Source: an uncultured Mesorhizobium sp.
GTDB lineage: Bacteria; Pseudomonadota; Alphaproteobacteria; Rhizobiales; Rhizobiaceae
NCBI GenBank assembly: GCA_950071955.1
Contig: CATMOC010000285.1
Span: 1 to 5,565 of the forward strand
Direction of reading: 5' to 3'
DNA length: 5,565 nucleotides
The notes under the pieces are model-generated. The model saw only the letters and a list, made by a program, of their open reading frames with translations. It was not told where the DNA came from and ran no database searches. This document shows, piece by piece, positions 5,286 to 5,565 of the stretch; position 1 is the first letter of the stretch; the number at the start of each line of letters is the position of its first letter. The translations under genes and the position numbers were made by a program.

Positions 5286-5378
5286 ATGACCATCCTCTCC
5301 CTCAACAGCTTCGCAGCCGGCAAATGGGTCGCGCCATCGGGCAGGATCGCGGTCAGCGCGCCGGCCTCGGGATCGTAG
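5286..5378 (+). pseudogene. paaZ: Truncated 5' end of a PaaZ-like aldehyde dehydrogenase/enoyl-CoA hydratase gene
   Basis: A good Shine-Dalgarno and an ATG 21 bases after higA open a frame beginning MTILSLNSFAAGKWVAPSG. This resembles the N-terminus of PaaZ and related aldehyde dehydrogenases ('LxSFxAGxWVAP...'), which normally run on for hundreds of residues with a VTGE-type segment soon after. Here the frame instead reads RIAVSAPASGS and stops at TAG (5376-5378), giving 30 codons. From about 5320-5345 onward the DNA makes sense only on the minus strand as phage protein, so the rest of the gene has been replaced or is elsewhere. Intact PaaZ hydrolyses oxepin-CoA and oxidises the semialdehyde, which fits the neighbouring paaK and paaI. 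Only about 18 residues support the name, so another NAD-dependent aldehyde dehydrogenase is possible. Confidence 0.55.
5320..5345. other. Junction between paaZ-like DNA (plus) and phage baseplate DNA (minus)
   Basis: Left of here the plus strand reads as a PaaZ-like N-terminus with its own ribosome binding site. Right of here the minus strand reads as a gpV-like phage protein. Between about 5328 and 5342 both readings stay plausible (VAPSG on plus, LPDGAT on minus), so the exact point cannot be set. This is either a rearrangement at short shared sequence or an assembly chimera. Confidence 0.6.
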
Positions 5379-5565
5379 GCGATGCGCGCGCCGTCAGAGA
5401 ATTCGATCACTTCCTCGATGCTGTCGCCCGGCGCTGTGAAGGCGTCCTGATAAATCCCGGGGAGGGCGACCGCATTGCCGATCTGCCCATCGGGCGCGAG
5501 CAGGATCACCTGCTCCCCAACGGTTGGCGGAGACCAGGTGCGCGTGTCCCCCGCGCGCATCGTCA

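Larger units (their letters stand above)
5282..5565 (-). pseudogene. Phage baseplate assembly protein V (Mu gp45/P2 gpV-like), internal fragment fused to antisense paaZ start
   Basis: The minus-strand frame is open from the right edge and ends at TAA (5284-5282). It reads TMRAGDTRTWSPPTVGEQVI, then LLAPDGQIGNAVALPGIYQD and AFTAPGDSIEEVIEFSDGAR, then IAYDPEAGALTAILPDGAT. This is the core of the gpV/gp45-like baseplate spike protein, where the segment before 'RAGDTRTW.PP..GEQV' normally supplies an N-terminal domain. The ATG at 5560 is therefore probably internal and the gene should continue beyond the window. The last residues (about AAKLLRERMVI) are only the antisense of the paaZ start, so the natural C-terminus is missing. 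In intact phages the trimeric protein caps the tail tube and pierces the host membrane. Its presence implies a Mu- or P2-like prophage or tail module adjoining, or wrongly joined to, this locus. Confidence 0.7.

Overview
The window is a high-GC stretch of bacterial chromosome, most likely from an alphaproteobacterium, perhaps Hyphomicrobiales/rhizobial. The TetR protein, PaaK, PaaI and the soluble P450 look like proteins of that group; this is recognition from memory, not a database search. The backbone is a phenylacetate (phenylacetyl-CoA) catabolic locus with two candidate repressors, a divergently transcribed cytochrome P450, an embedded toxin-antitoxin pair, and a right-hand end that stops being phenylacetate DNA and becomes prophage tail DNA.

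Layout. Bases 1-217 (minus) are the N-terminal part of a PaaX-type repressor that runs off the left edge. Bases 359-736 (plus) encode a small SnoaL/NTF2-like protein, divergent from paaX. Bases 3170 down to 753 (minus) form a compact operon: paaI (hotdog thioesterase), paaK (phenylacetate-CoA ligase), then a TetR-family repressor resembling PaaR. Its 3' end converges on the NTF2-like gene with only 16 bases between stop codons and no visible terminator. Bases 3171-3295 are a divergent control region holding a perfect 14-bp palindrome, ACCGGCCGGCCGGT. It lies exactly in the 17-bp spacer of a good sigma70-like promoter for the rightward P450 gene (3296-4516). The P450 stop codon lies inside the -35 box of the next promoter, which drives a HigB/HigA-type toxin-antitoxin pair (4549-4929 and 4926-5264, overlapping by ATGA). 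An inverted repeat plus a third half-site covers that promoter.

Right end. At 5286 a new plus-strand gene starts with a good ribosome binding site and a PaaZ-like N-terminus, but its frame stops after 30 codons. From about 5320-5345 onward the DNA reads well only on the minus strand, as part of a Mu-gp45/P2-gpV-like phage baseplate assembly protein. The simplest reading is a junction, either a real rearrangement or an assembly chimera, that cuts paaZ off and fuses it to inverted phage DNA.

How the genes work together (inference). PaaK activates phenylacetate to phenylacetyl-CoA, PaaI hydrolyses dead-end CoA thioesters, and PaaZ (broken here) would open and oxidise the oxepin-CoA ring. The TetR protein probably senses a pathway CoA ester and represses both directions from the central palindrome, which would place the P450 in the phenylacetate regulon. 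No gap longer than 300 bases lacks a gene. No tRNA, rRNA, CRISPR array or insertion sequence was seen.
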